DNA from: Ceratotherium simum simum | Lineage: Eukaryota; Chordata; Mammalia; Perissodactyla; Rhinocerotidae | Direction: 5' to 3' | DNA: 64,000 nt | Assembly: GCF_000283155.1 (NCBI RefSeq) | Contig: NW_004454266.1 | Span: 134,649 to 198,648, forward strand | Shown: one piece after another, positions 34,201-45,327 of the stretch | How positions within the stretch are numbered: position 1 is the first letter of the stretch | Layout of the letters: each line of letters opens with the position of its first letter | The notes under the pieces: model-generated | Databases searched by the model: none | What the model saw: the letters and a program-made list of their open reading frames with translations, nothing else | What the model was told of the DNA's origin: nothing | Position numbers and translations under genes: made by a program

Positions 34201-37200
34201 AGCTCTTCCTGGTCTATTTCACTTCCTCACACTGGAGGAGAGATATTGGGGTCCCAACAAGGCATCAGGAAGGCAGCGTGATTCAGGGGAACACAGTCAG
34301 GGCTGAGAAATAGGAGACCATGGGATGGGACTAGCCTTTGCCTCCAGCTAGCAGGAGCAGGTCACTTCACATCTGAGTCTATAAAATAAAGGTGTTGGGC
34401 TCCACGATCCCTGAAGCCTTGTAAACCCTAAAACTCTGTGACTGTAGGATCTGGTGTCCTTCTTCTATCCAGAGCTAGGAATATGGTATTTTGTCTTTTC
34501 TAGTTATAAGAAAAGTGGGATGGGGAAGGTGGAAACTGAATCGCTGCTCTCTCTCTCTTTCTTCTAGGATATCAGAAGCACTCTAATAAGGTAAGGAATA
34601 CGCTTTTTCACTTCTCTTTTCCCACATACATGCACCACATGCCTAGTTGTTGCCATGCAAATATACAACATTCTCATTTTATTAAAGATAAAAATTCACA
34701 CATAAGCTTTCACATACTTGAATGCATTCCCTTGTACAGCTGTAGACACACCTCTGCGTAGCGTTGCCCGGGAGTGGGCAGGGAGGTCCATCCTAGAGCA
34801 AGTCTGTCTGCCTGTGGGAACTGGCATCTCCTTGCCCAGTGAGAACAAGGCAGCTGGCTGGGTCTGGAGGCATTGCTGAGGAGGATAATTCCCAGACCCG
34901 ACCATTTGTGTGTCCCTAGGTGTGAAACCAGAAAGTGCCGGAAACCAGAGGCTGTGTCCCCTGAGCTGGGCCAGAGGATTCGGGACTTCCCCCAGCAGGC
35001 TCTTCCGCTGCAGAGGGAGATGAAGGTGTTTCTGGGTAAGAGGACCCCACAGGGCACAGGTGGTCTTGAAGCGTGGGTTTAGGAACGGCCTCCATGCTAG
35101 GCTGCCCGATGCTCGTGTGACTTTTGGCAAGGCTTGTACCCTTCCTGTGCCTTGGTTTCCTTATTTGCAGATCTTTATAAAATCTACTTATCAGGATGAT
35201 GTGACAATGAAGAAAGATAGTAAAGGTGAAGATTTCTGGAAAAAAATTGAGCTGATTTGAAAAATAAGTAAATAAATAAATCTGATCAGTTGGCATTAAG
35301 CAATATAAAAGATAATGATTAACAAAATTTGTCATTGTCAATAATTTAAAAAAAAATCCACAGAGGCATTTGTAATACATGATAAGTTTTTGATGATGAA
35401 CACTGTTAATTAATAACCAGCAAAAGTAGTTCTCTTTGCCCTGTTGGTCACTGACTCCTCTCCCTCCTCTTTTCTCTCGCTTCCCCCCTGTTAGTCTGTC
35501 TCTCAGAATTGGACTGCCTCTGTGTGGACTATGCCCTCCTTTTCCGGAGCAAGGAGTGGTGGCGGGAGAGGGTGTGGAGGTTTTGAAAGGAGAGTCATGA
35601 ATGTAGCTCTCTGCCGACACCCCACCACACACATGACATCATGAACGATGCCACCTACTTCTAAATGACCCACCCACAAAAATGTCACCCTAGAAGAGCT
35701 TTCCCCACAAGTCCACTTCCTGCAAGTCCTCCCAGTGGCCTGGCAGTGAAGGAAATTTTACTCTAATCAAAGGCCAACCTTTGACTATCCAAAAAATTAT
35801 TTCCAAGCAGAATGAGAAATAAATTAACCCGCTTATCTGTTCGTTAAGTGGATGTTTCTTGAGCATTTACTATGTCCTGGGCTCTATGTGAGGCACTGAG
35901 GATACAGAGGTGACCAAGGTAGATGTGGTCCCTGCCTGCTCAGAGCTAGGGCAGTGGGTCTTAAAGTGGGGCTCCCGACCAGCAGCAGCATCTCTTGGGA
36001 ACTTGTTAGAAATGCAGATTCTCAGTCCCAGCCCAGGCCACCTGAATCAGAAGCACGAGTGTTTTAGCAAGTGCTCCAGAGGACTCTGGTGCAAGCTCAA
36101 GTTTAGAACCACTGATCAAGAGGGTTCTGGCTTCCATTCTTCTCTTTGTCCCTTCCCTTCTCTGGGCCTCAGTTTCCTCATCATTAATTGTTCTACAGTT
36201 TCATAACACTAAAGAAATCTCATCCTTTTTGATTTCGTCTTTACAGAAAAACTCTGCTTTGAGTTGGACTATGAGCCAGGTAAGCAACCTATGTCAGGGT
36301 GGGAGGGAATGAGGAATCTAAAATTGAGAAGGACAGACAGTTTTGCAGGGTTGTGCAAATATATAGTCACACATACACATACACACACATCACTGCCCTT
36401 GTAAGGCTTGTGGGAGAACCGTGAAGAAAGGACAGGTGCACACACATACCACATACCCAGCATGAAACTCATATTCTGATTTGCACATAATGAGGGGATA
36501 GAAAGATTAAATCAAGGTCTATCAGGAGAGCCTTCCTGGAGGAGGGGAACTTTGAACTGGGTTTAGAATCACATTCTTAGAACCGTTGGGAACCTCTATT
36601 CCCTCTCAGGTGCCGTTTCACAGGTGAAAGTTAGAAGGAGGGCAGCCTCTGACTAGGAAAGGAATGAACAGAATGGACCCCACTCAAGGCTGTTGTTCCC
36701 AATCTATCAGCCAAAGAACTTGGTTAGTCATAGACTTGTTGGAAGGGACTCTCTAACCCATGGACATATCTGGATTTATGAATTTGTCTCAATTTATGGA
36801 TACTAAAAGTAACTATGCAGGGGTCTGTAGAAGTTTTTGATGTTAAAAAGTGGTTCTCAGACTCTGACGATTTTAGAATTACTGAGGCAGAATGAATAGC
36901 CTGCAGGTGAGCCAGACAGCGTGCCAGGAGCAAAGAAAGACTGTGAATGAGTCATAAGTGCCCAGGGAGGAATCATGAAGTTTGGACTGAGGGGAGAATG
37001 TCTCCACTCTCCGAGATAGGAGATACAGGAGGGAGAGGAGGTGATGTGTCAGCAGCAGGAGGAGATCAGAGCAGGCACGCACAGCTTGGGAGTCAACTAG
37101 TTTGCAGGGAGCAGAACCGCTTTCCAGAGGATCGCACAGAGCCAGATGAGAGCGTGGATATCCAGCTGACGCATCCTCACATGCCGACGCATCCTCGCAT

Positions 37201-37992
37201 CCTTGGAGGCATGTTTCTCGGGCTTTAACATGCGCACAAATCACCTGCAGATCTTGGTAAGATGCAGATTCCATCTCAGGTGGTCTGGGGTGAAGCCTGA
37301 GGGTCTAGTTCTAACACATTCCCAGGTGATAACCATGCTGCTGGTCCATGTAGGCACTATACACATTGTTGATAATAATAACACTAACAGGTGGATGCCA
37401 AGGGGGGGTTTAGGCCTTTCTTGAAGGTGTAACACATCTGCTGACATCTATGTTCCTTTTGGTTTTCCCCACAGCTCACATCTCTCTAGACCCCCAGACT
37501 TCCCACCCCAAGCTCCTCTTATCTGAGGACCACAAGCAGGCTCGGTTTTCCTACAAATGGCAGAACTCGCCAGACAACCCCCAGCGTTTTGACCGTGCCA
37601 CCTGTGTCCTGGCCCACAATGGCTTTACAGGGGGGAGACACACGTGGGTGGTGAGTGTAGATTTGGTCCATGGAGGCAGCTGCACCGTGGGCGTCGTCAG
37701 TGAGGACATACAGCGGAAGGGAGAGCTTCGGCTGCGGCCAGAGGAGGGGGTGTGGGCCCTGAGACTGGCGTGGGGCTTTGTCTCAGCCCTGGGATCCTTC
37801 CCCACACGGCTGGCCTTGGACGATCAGCCCCAGAAGGTGCGGGTGTCTATCGACTATGAGGTGGGCTGGGTGATGTTTGTCAACGATGTCACCCACAAGC
37901 CCATTTATACTTTCACTGCCTCCTTCACCCAGAAGATCTTTCCCTTCTTTGGGCTCTGGGGCCGAGGGTCTAGTTTCTCCCTGAGCTCCTGA
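31247..37992 (+). CDS. TRIM10: TRIM10 (HERF1), RING/B-box/coiled-coil/SPRY protein, complete
   Basis: TRIM10 is an E3-ligase-type TRIM protein linked to terminal erythroid differentiation. Seven coding exons: 31247-31675, 32905-33000, 33594-33824, 34568-34590, 34920-35035, 36247-36279 and 37475-37992 (429, 96, 231, 23, 116, 33, 518 nt). They give 481 codons plus stop, equal to the known human length. All introns are GT-AG and the phases close. The ATG is in a strong context (gcagcaccATGg). The RING residues are C16, C19, C31, H33, C36, C39, C57 and C60. The B-box2 residues are C99, H102, C110, D113, C118, C121, H127 and H130. The coiled coil spans about 144-255, with an RKCRKPEAVSPELGQRIRDF linker. 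PRY-SPRY spans about 310-481, starting HISLDPQTSHPKLLLSED and ending FFGLWGRGSSFSLSS. No damage is visible. Confidence 0.98.
31850..31917 (+). repeat. L2 LINE 3' tail
   Basis: 'aggcactcaataaatacttg' followed by a TTGAATGAATGAG tail, in TRIM10 intron 1. The following 31920-32350 is rich in TG steps but is not a clean microsatellite. Confidence 0.6.
33070..33290 (+). repeat. MIR SINE
   Basis: 'gagtttaaatcctgactgac', 'ctcagtttatttatctgtaa' and 'gattgaatgagacggtgcct' match MIR. It lies in TRIM10 intron 2. Confidence 0.7.
33880..34160 (+). repeat. MIR-family fragment
   Basis: 'ctacctcacagggattttgt' preceded by degenerate MIR core sequence. It lies in TRIM10 intron 3. Confidence 0.5.
35950..36118 (+). 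repeat. MER5A-type hAT DNA transposon
   Basis: 'gaacttgttagaaatgcaga' and 'caagctcaagtttagaacca' are diagnostic of MER5A. It lies in TRIM10 intron 5. Confidence 0.75.
37205..37370 (+). repeat. MER5A-like DNA transposon
   Basis: 'gcgcacaaatcacctgcaga', 'tggggtgaagcctgaggg' and 'ataaccatgctgctggtcca' fit a diverged MER5-group element. It lies in TRIM10 intron 6, ending about 105 bp from the SPRY exon. Confidence 0.6.
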
Positions 37993-38239
37993 GAGGGTGC
38001 AGTTACCCTCCTCTAAATACAGGGCTCAAAGAGAGCACCGTATGGACTTGACCCCTGGCTGGGTCACCTGGAAGACTTGGAACAGAAATTACTGCTTTAG
38101 GTGATATAATGGAGTCAGAACTTTGGCAAGGGACAAGATGGGATGACCTTCAATCTGCTGACTAAGCCCTTTCCTCAATGCCCAGTGGATGGTCAGGGTA
38201 TCCGGGGACTCAGACCCTCCTTACCACCATCCCCACTAG

Positions 38240-38345
38240 GCTGTGTAGAGGAAAGAACACTGGATTTGGATCCAGAAGACCTGGATTCTAGACCCAGCCT
38301 TGTAACCAACCAATTGTGTGATTTTAAGTAAGGCATCTCACCTCT
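38240..38345 (+). repeat. MIR-family fragment
   Basis: 'aagacctggattctagaccc' followed by 'aattgtgtgattttaagtaa'. It lies in the probable TRIM10 3' UTR. Confidence 0.55.
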
Positions 38346-38673
38346 CTTCATCTTGTTTTCTTCCAAAAATATTAGGGTTCTTTTACTCATAGCCTCAAGA
38401 AACATTTTTTGTGTGCTAATTATAAACCAAGCAGTATGGTAGCCACAGGTGATATGAAAATAAAAAGAAAAAAACTTGTCCCATATCTGAAGGAGCTTAT
38501 GGGAAGAGACAGAGACATAAAGAGGAAATTACAGCACCGTGTGATGGGTGCTGTGATAGGGGTCTGCCCTGGGGGTTAGAGAAGCTCAGAGGAGGGAACA
38601 TAACCTATCTTGGAGGGCAGGGGGTGTGTCAGGTTGGCTTTCTGGAAAGGACAAGTCTAAAAGATTAGTATGG

Positions 38674-38865
38674 GGGCCACCCCGTGGCTTAGCGGTTAAG
38701 TGCGCGCGCTCCGCTACTGGCGGCCTGGGTTCGGATCCCGGGTGCGCACGGACACACCGCTTCTCCAGCCATGCTGAGGCCGCGTCCCACGTACAGCAAC
38801 TAGAAGGATGTGCAGTTATGACATACAACTATCTACTGGGGCTTTGGGGGGTAAAAAAAACCTTT
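38674..38865 (+). mobile_element. ERE1 SINE with 15-bp target-site duplication
   Basis: Near-consensus ERE1 head and body with a short A-rich tail. 'aaaagattagtatgg' occurs at 38659-38673 and 38866-38880. It lies within the probable TRIM10 3' UTR if the AATAAA at 39634 is the one used. Confidence 0.96.
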
Positions 38866-39633
38866 AAAAGATTAGTATGGTGAATGAGGAAAGGAGGGGA
38901 AGAAGCATCTCAGGAAGGAGGGATGGCAGAGAACTGGCTGGATGATCCATGACCCATGGGACACTGGGTCATCTCCACTGTCCTCATGAGCGGATGCTAC
39001 CGCCCCCACCCCAACACCACTCAATGTCTCCCTCCTCCTGGTGGTGTCCCTTCTGGCCAAGATGAAAATGGGACTTGGTGGGAGGGGACAGGGCAGGCAT
39101 GGCCATAAACCACAACCCGAGGACCACAGTCAACCCCTGGGGAAAATCCTCTTCCTGGTCTGTTTATCACTGTCTGAGGTCAAGGAATGAGATGAAAGGA
39201 ATGAGATGGTAGAAAGGAAAGCTCGGCTGTGGGAGCAGGAACAGCACTGTCTTAACCCTTGTGTCAGGTGAAAGAATCCCAGGTGGAGGCAGGGGATGAA
39301 TTGCATGACTTGTGACCTTTAGCCCAAAGAGTTGAGACTGCTCTAGGGCTGGACAAGAAGTGACATCTGAAGGACAAGGTGGAAGAAGAGAGACAATTAG
39401 GGATTCGGAGAAGATGTTTGGATTTGGGGTGGAGACCTCTAGGAGAGACAGGAAGCCAGATGGTATTGGGGGAGGCTGTGACCTTGTGGTTTGAAGAAGC
39501 TGAGTACTGGTGAATCCAGAAATCTCTCTGCCTGGTGCTGATTCTGGGAGAGGTACGAGCACTAACACATGACTACCTAGAATTTGGAAAATGATTTCAG
39601 TCGTCCCAAGGTGAAATTTTAAATCCTATGCAC

Positions 39634-39639
39634 AATAAA
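39634..39639 (+). promoter_or_regulatory. Candidate TRIM10 polyadenylation signal
   Basis: AATAAA followed by a clear T/G-rich downstream region (39655-39700). It implies a 3' UTR of about 1.65 kb that includes the ERE1 SINE. A weaker alternative AATAAA is at 38459. Confidence 0.45.
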
Positions 39640-40149
39640 AGTATTGTCTTAACACATTTTGGTTTCTAGTTCTTATTGGTGTTGTCTTGTATTCTGCTGA
39701 AGCATACCCTTTACTGACAATCTCTTTAACACCATCTCTATTTACTCTACTCAGACATAAACTAAAATGTTCTATCATCTCCCCTCTGGGCCCGCTGTGA
39801 GGAGTGAACCATCCAGGGTGCAATTTCAAAGGGAGCGAGCAAAGGCGTAGAAGTCACCCAAGAAGTTCTGTTGTTCATCTCAGTTCAGCAGGTAGAAAAG
39901 ACACGGAGATCAGGAGCCAGGGATTGGATTTCTCTGCCAGGATTTCAAGCCATGGATTGAATTGCTTTCTCTGTGAGTGTTCAGCATTTCATATAAAAAT
40001 GTATATTAAAAAAAATAGATACAAATCCCTATATAGTGATAAAACATATCCAAAGCCCCCAAACCTGGGATTCCACCAAAAAGTGGATTGCATTTTTCTG
40101 TTTATTTTTATTGGTTTTGACTGGGTCTTTAAAAATGACTATTAGCCTC

Positions 40150-40375
40150 TAGGGTAAATGTGTGTGAAAATCCTGGCCCACTGGAGGAGTTTACACACAT
40201 TATGTCACTTAATCTTGGTAACTCTATGAGGTAGCTCCTATTTTTATCCTGATTTTAAAGTGAGGAAAGCTGAAGCCTAGTGAGTTTTGGTTATTTGCTC
40301 AGCCAAGATCATGCAGCCGGATTTAATTCATGTCTGACTCAAAATCTCTTAACCACTATGCTGCACTGCCTGGTT
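40150..40375 (+). repeat. MIR SINE
   Basis: 'cttggtaactctatgaggta' and 'ctcttaaccactatgctgca' match MIR. 39640-40150 holds nothing I recognise. Confidence 0.7.
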
Positions 40376-40984
40376 CAGAAATAGGTGCCCAGATGGGTCC
40401 TGGTGAATATTTTAATGCTGGGCACACTCTCCACAAGTGACTTGGATTCAGAAAGACAATTTGTATTTATTACACTGAGAAATAAAACTACTAGTGAGTG
40501 AAAATGCTCAGGTTGGCCTGTCAGCACCTGCTTCCCGCCTAGGGTAATTTTACTCGAAGTTTACTTGTTTTAGAGGGCTGGCAGAGGACACAGATAGATC
40601 CTAAAACACCACGACTTCAGGATAAAGCAGCTCGATGAACCTCCAGGCTCTGCTTGTCACAGGGTTCCCTCCTCCAGGGAAGTGCTAAACTCTGGAGGCC
40701 CTGGGCTCCCAATTGTCCTCTCCAAGACTCCAAAGGAGCAGTGCACACTTGTGACATCTACAAGTTTACACCTGATTTTTCACAGCTTTTTCTATTACAA
40801 AGAATGGAAACCCATGCAAGTTAATTCAAATAATAGGAAAGTTTATTATAAGAACAGACACATAAATAGGGAAAAGGGGGTTTTCCACCATTAGCCAGGC
40901 CTCATGGGAAGCTATGGTGGGGGTGGTGGGAGGGGTGGGATGACACAATCAAGTCCCAAAGGAAGAACTGGAGATTTTTAAAAT

Positions 40985-41290
40985 GTTAATAATAATAACC
41001 AACACATATAGAGCTCATTTTGGCCAGTCATTATAAAAAAACATTTTATATATAAACTCATTTAATCCTCACAGCAACCCTATGAGGTAGGTACTATTAT
41101 AAATAGCCCCATTTTATACATGAGAGAACTGAGACATGTGAAGGTTGAGTAACTGGTCCCAAATCAGCAGAGAGTAAACAGCACAGCAATAATGTACATT
41201 ACACATTAGATAGTAATAGCACATTTGAATTCAGATGGTTTTGCTCCCAAGTCTGTGCTTATGACCATTATGTAATACTGCCTCTGTATG
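40985..41290 (+). repeat. MIR SINE
   Basis: 'ctcatttaatcctcacagca' and 'ccctatgaggtaggtactat' are near-consensus MIR. 40376-40984 and 41291-41900 show no gene or named repeat. Confidence 0.8.
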
Positions 41291-41899
41291 TTCAAGAACT
41301 GGTAGGAAGGCCACTTGAAGCCCAAGGAAGCTTAGAGACTAGCTTATCCTGTAGCCACTGAGCAACACGGGTCATGGACACTTGCTCCAGTGCACAGCCA
41401 CACATTTGGCTTTGATTCCCTCTACTACTGCTCTTTCCACCAACTGATGATGTGTTTATCATAGACCCATTTTGAATTTCCAAAAGAACCTGATGTTCAG
41501 TTAATTATCATTGTCCCTCTTTGATAAGATCTTTCTCACCAGGCAACCCCATAGGCTTGATTGGCCGACCATCCACTGGTCAGATGCGCACCCCAGTCCA
41601 ATCATCTGTAGTCACGTCAGAAGAGGACAGAGGGACTGGCAGGCACCTGCAGGTTAACTGACTCTCCAGTGGAGAGAGACCCTTGGAACTCATCAGTCTC
41701 CTCCCACTCCTGGGTATGATAGTTCTGGGCAAATTCTCTGTGTGACATTAACTCCAACTAGGATACAGGAATTGTTAGCTGTCACCTCCAGGGGTGTTCT
41801 TTCCTTGGCTAATGTCTTGTTCTTAGATTTGGGGTCTCATGTTTCTCTGAGACCTAGAGCTTCCTGCCTAGTAACTATCTGCTTCTTTTTTTGAACATC

Positions 41900-42400
41900 T
41901 ACACTAGGCTCTTTCTCCTTCCGCCTCCCCTTAAACCCCCAACTTCCTGCCCCCAATCCATCTGGCACCAAGAGTCCAGACTGGTTTTCCTTAAACACCA
42001 CTTGTTTCCTTCACTCCGGACTCAAAAATCCTTAATGGCTGCCTATGTCTTGGTGTCACTAAACTAACCCTCTGCTTGATTTCTGGCCTTCCGCATCCCT
42101 GAATATTCCAGACTAACCAGGTCAGTTTCCTCATACTCCTACAAATGTGCTGTGGCTTTTTCCTACCTCCACACTTTCATTCGTGGAGCTATCCTGACCT
42201 GAATGGTCTCACTTTTCTCTCCTGCTGTCCAATCCCCACCTACTCCATGAAGCCAACCCTGACTTTCTGAGCCTCACTCTCTCCTCTGAATCCCCACAGC
42301 ACTTAGCAACTGTACCAGTTAATTTAACCCATCTCATACTCTCTTGTTATTCCATATGCATTTTTCCTGGTTCCTCAGCTAGAATATAAGCTTCTGGGTG
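41900..42400 (+). repeat. L2 LINE 3' region
   Basis: 'actccatgaagccaaccctg' and 'acaaatgtgctgtggctttt' mark the decayed 3' coding end of L2 in sense orientation. Confidence 0.7.
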
Positions 42401-42419
42401 GAGAAGTAGAATAAGAAGA

Positions 42420-42665
42420 TAGAATTACCACATTTGAACATTTACAACATGTTAGGCACTGCAGCAGGCACCTAGCATACATAATAACATTCAATTCTTA
42501 CAATAATCCCAGGCCACAGGTACCATTATCCTCATTTTAAAGGAGAGAATACTGAGGTTCAGAGAGGTTAAGTAAGTTGCCCAAGGTTACAGAGGTATTA
42601 GGTGTCAGGACTGGGACTTGAACTCAAGTCTGAGTTTCTACTCTTTGCACCACAATGCAGCACCT
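42420..42665 (+). repeat. MIR SINE
   Basis: 'gaggttcagagaggttaagt' and 'aagttgcccaaggttacag' match MIR. It is nested between two L2 parts, since an L2 tail ('gggctcaataaatactagtt') follows at 42665-42750. Confidence 0.8.
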
Positions 42666-43114
42666 CTTGTGGCCATATTTTATTCTTTATACCCCTCAGT
42701 GCCTAGTATAGTATTGACTATTTCAAGAAGGGCTCAATAAATACTAGTTAAAGTCTCCCTTTGTTAAACATGACGCTTGCAGAAAGGCCCTTATACTTTC
42801 TATTAATTCATTCATGCATCCACTTAATATATTTCAATGGACACCAACTATGAGTCAGGCACTGTCCTAGACAATGAAGACACAAAGACAGAGTACTGTC
42901 CTTACTCATTCAAAGAAGTGATGTACAAGTAATTAAAATACAAATGTATGTTATCCATTGCTCCATAAAAATTACCACCAATTTAGTCTTAAAATAACAC
43001 ACATTTGTTATATCACAGTTACCTTGCTATTTATTACCTCACAGTTTCTGTGGGTCAGAAATTGTGTCCTCTGCTTTAAAGTCTCAAAAGACTGCAATCA
43101 AGATGTCAGCTAGG

Positions 43115-43366
43115 GGCCGGCCCGGTGGCACAAGCGGTTAAGTGTGTACGCTCCGCTGTGGCGGCCCAGGGTTCACCGGTTCGGATCTCCGGCGTGCACT
43201 GACGCACTGCTTCGCAAGCCATGCTGTGGCAGGGTCCCGTATAAAGTGGAGGAAGAGATAGGCACGGATGTTAGCCCACGGCCAGTCTTCCTCACCAAAA
43301 AAAAAAAAGAGGAGGATTGGCAGATGTTAGTACAGGGCTGATCTCCTCACAAAAAAAAAAAAAAAA
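43115..43366 (+). mobile_element. ERE SINE (long form) with 15-bp target-site duplication
   Basis: Head GGCCGGCCCGGTGGCACAAG, 'gggtcccgtataaagtgga', two body units and an A18 tail. 'aagatgtcagctagg' is at 43100-43114 and 43367-43381. It is a young copy. 43382-44050 shows nothing recognisable. Confidence 0.96.
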
Positions 43367-44054
43367 AAGATGTCAGCTAGGCTGGGTTCTCATCTGGAGT
43401 CTCAACTGGAGAAAATTCCACTTCTAAGTTCACTTAGGCTGTTAGCAGAATTCATTTTCTTTCAACTGCAAGACCGAGGGCCTCTACTTCTTATCGGCTA
43501 AAGACTGGAGGCTACTCTCAGCTCGTAAAGGCTGCCTGCTGGCCATGGGGGCACTTCATCTATCCAGCAAGGAGAGTCTCAAGAGTGAGTCTGTTAGCAA
43601 GGAGGAGTCCAAGACAATGTAACACAGTCACCAAAGTGACATCCTATCCCCTTTTCCATATTCCATGATGAGAAGCAAGTCACAGATCCTGCTCACACTC
43701 CAGGTAAGGGGATCACACAAGAGCATGAACATCAAGAGAGGACGATCAAGGGGGGCCACCTAGAGTCTGTCCAACACAAAAATAATAAGGAAGCGCCAGA
43801 TGAGTGGTACAGACAACAAGTGCTACGGGAGCTCAGAAGAAATATTCTGTCCAACAGACTTGCTGGCTCCATGTGCAGAAGGGGTATCACCACTAGTGAG
43901 CTCATGCCATCCAGGTGCCTGGGTACTCCTATTTTAATATGAGATTGGGAGAGATGAGCATTATCATCGGTTCCCAGGTAAAATGGACATCTTGGATCCT
44001 GACCTCTGCAGTGGGAGCCACAAGCACAAGCCTGGTTCAGGAAAGAGGCTGTGA

Positions 44055-45286
44055 CTATCGTCCAAGTGTCAGAGGGTCAGGCGCCAGGTCATGTCTGTGG
44101 GGATGAGGAAAGGAGGTCATAAGGTGTGAAGGTGCACTAGGTAGACCTAATGGGAGGCCAGACAGGTTGGAGGAAGGAGAGTGAGGAGGCTGAGATGAGT
44201 CTGAGACGACGTCGTCCAGGGATGAACAGGTCGGCACTGCTGAGGATGACTGAAGAAGTGATTCGCTGATTCTTTTCTCTAACTCAGGATAAATAGCCTC
44301 TAATTTCTGTGGAGCACTCCTAGAAACAGAGAAATCCTTCAGTATATTCTGTTGAATCTTCTACTGGCAATGTAGCATGAAGATACAAAAGTTAACAGAG
44401 CAATGGATCTCCTTGACCTTGATAAAGCCCATGAGCATGTCTACGCTTGTGTGGGTTTGCATGTGTAAGCACATGTGGGAAGAAAGATGGGATGGCTCAT
44501 ACCTGTCCAATAAGTCACTGGCATTCTAGGAGAGAGAGAAAGGGAGTGAGAATCACAATCAGTTCCCAGGTTCCCGTCACCTCCAAATTCTCTCCCCAAC
44601 CCACTATCGGATGCCACTCTGGGGTGTCACCTCGAGAACTGGAGGAGATAGCACCCCTTTTCTACACCCTACTTTGCTGCAGCAGCACTGTGAGGCCTTG
44701 GACAAGCCACCACCACACGTTACAGAGAAAACTCTCCTTATACCTTCCAGAAGGGTGCTACAGGTAGGCTGTCCACTAATTAGGGAAAATCCCAGTCTTT
44801 GGGCAGTGTCTCAGGGTACGCGCCTTCAGTGTGTTGGCGTTCAGTTCCTTAGCTGTCCTCTCCAGATCAGTGACCAGGTTGCTGAGCTGGGTTATTGCCG
44901 TGGAGATGTCAAAGATTCTGGACACCTCTGCTGGCATGTCCTCCAGGTGGTCTGGCCACTGCTGAGGGAGGGTATCCAGCTGTCTCTTAGTTTGGTGCTG
45001 GCTCCCCAGCTCAGCCTCCAGCCTGTCAGTCCCACAGTCTACCTGAAACTACAGAAAAGAGACTCTCTAAGATTCAATGTCAAATTGCTCCCTCCTGGCC
45101 CTTCACAGTCTCTGAATACTCTGAGTGAGAATGTTGATTCCTCAGTCCTCTTCCTCTTGTGGCATTGCCTCTGCATGGCACAGGAATTGCAGAGGCAGCT
45201 GTGTTCCTCATAAATGCAGGGACAACTTCCCTCCCACCTCAAGCTCTTGTGAACATCCACAGATGCCATATCACACATGGTGGGCA

Positions 45287-45327
<41 letters not shown>

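Noticed and set aside
34916..35632. 238-codon minus-strand open frame
   Set aside because: It is antisense to TRIM10 exon 5 and runs through intron sequence. No recognisable domain and no homologous product known to me.
38000..44054. Possible SPRY exon remnant downstream of TRIM40
   Set aside because: I scanned the minus strand for LDP, WEV-type and terminal SPRY motifs and saw none. A sensitive profile search could still find a decayed remnant.
44611..45213. 200-codon plus-strand open frame
   Set aside because: It is the opposite strand of TRIM40 exon 3 and flanking intron, a shadow of the real exon.
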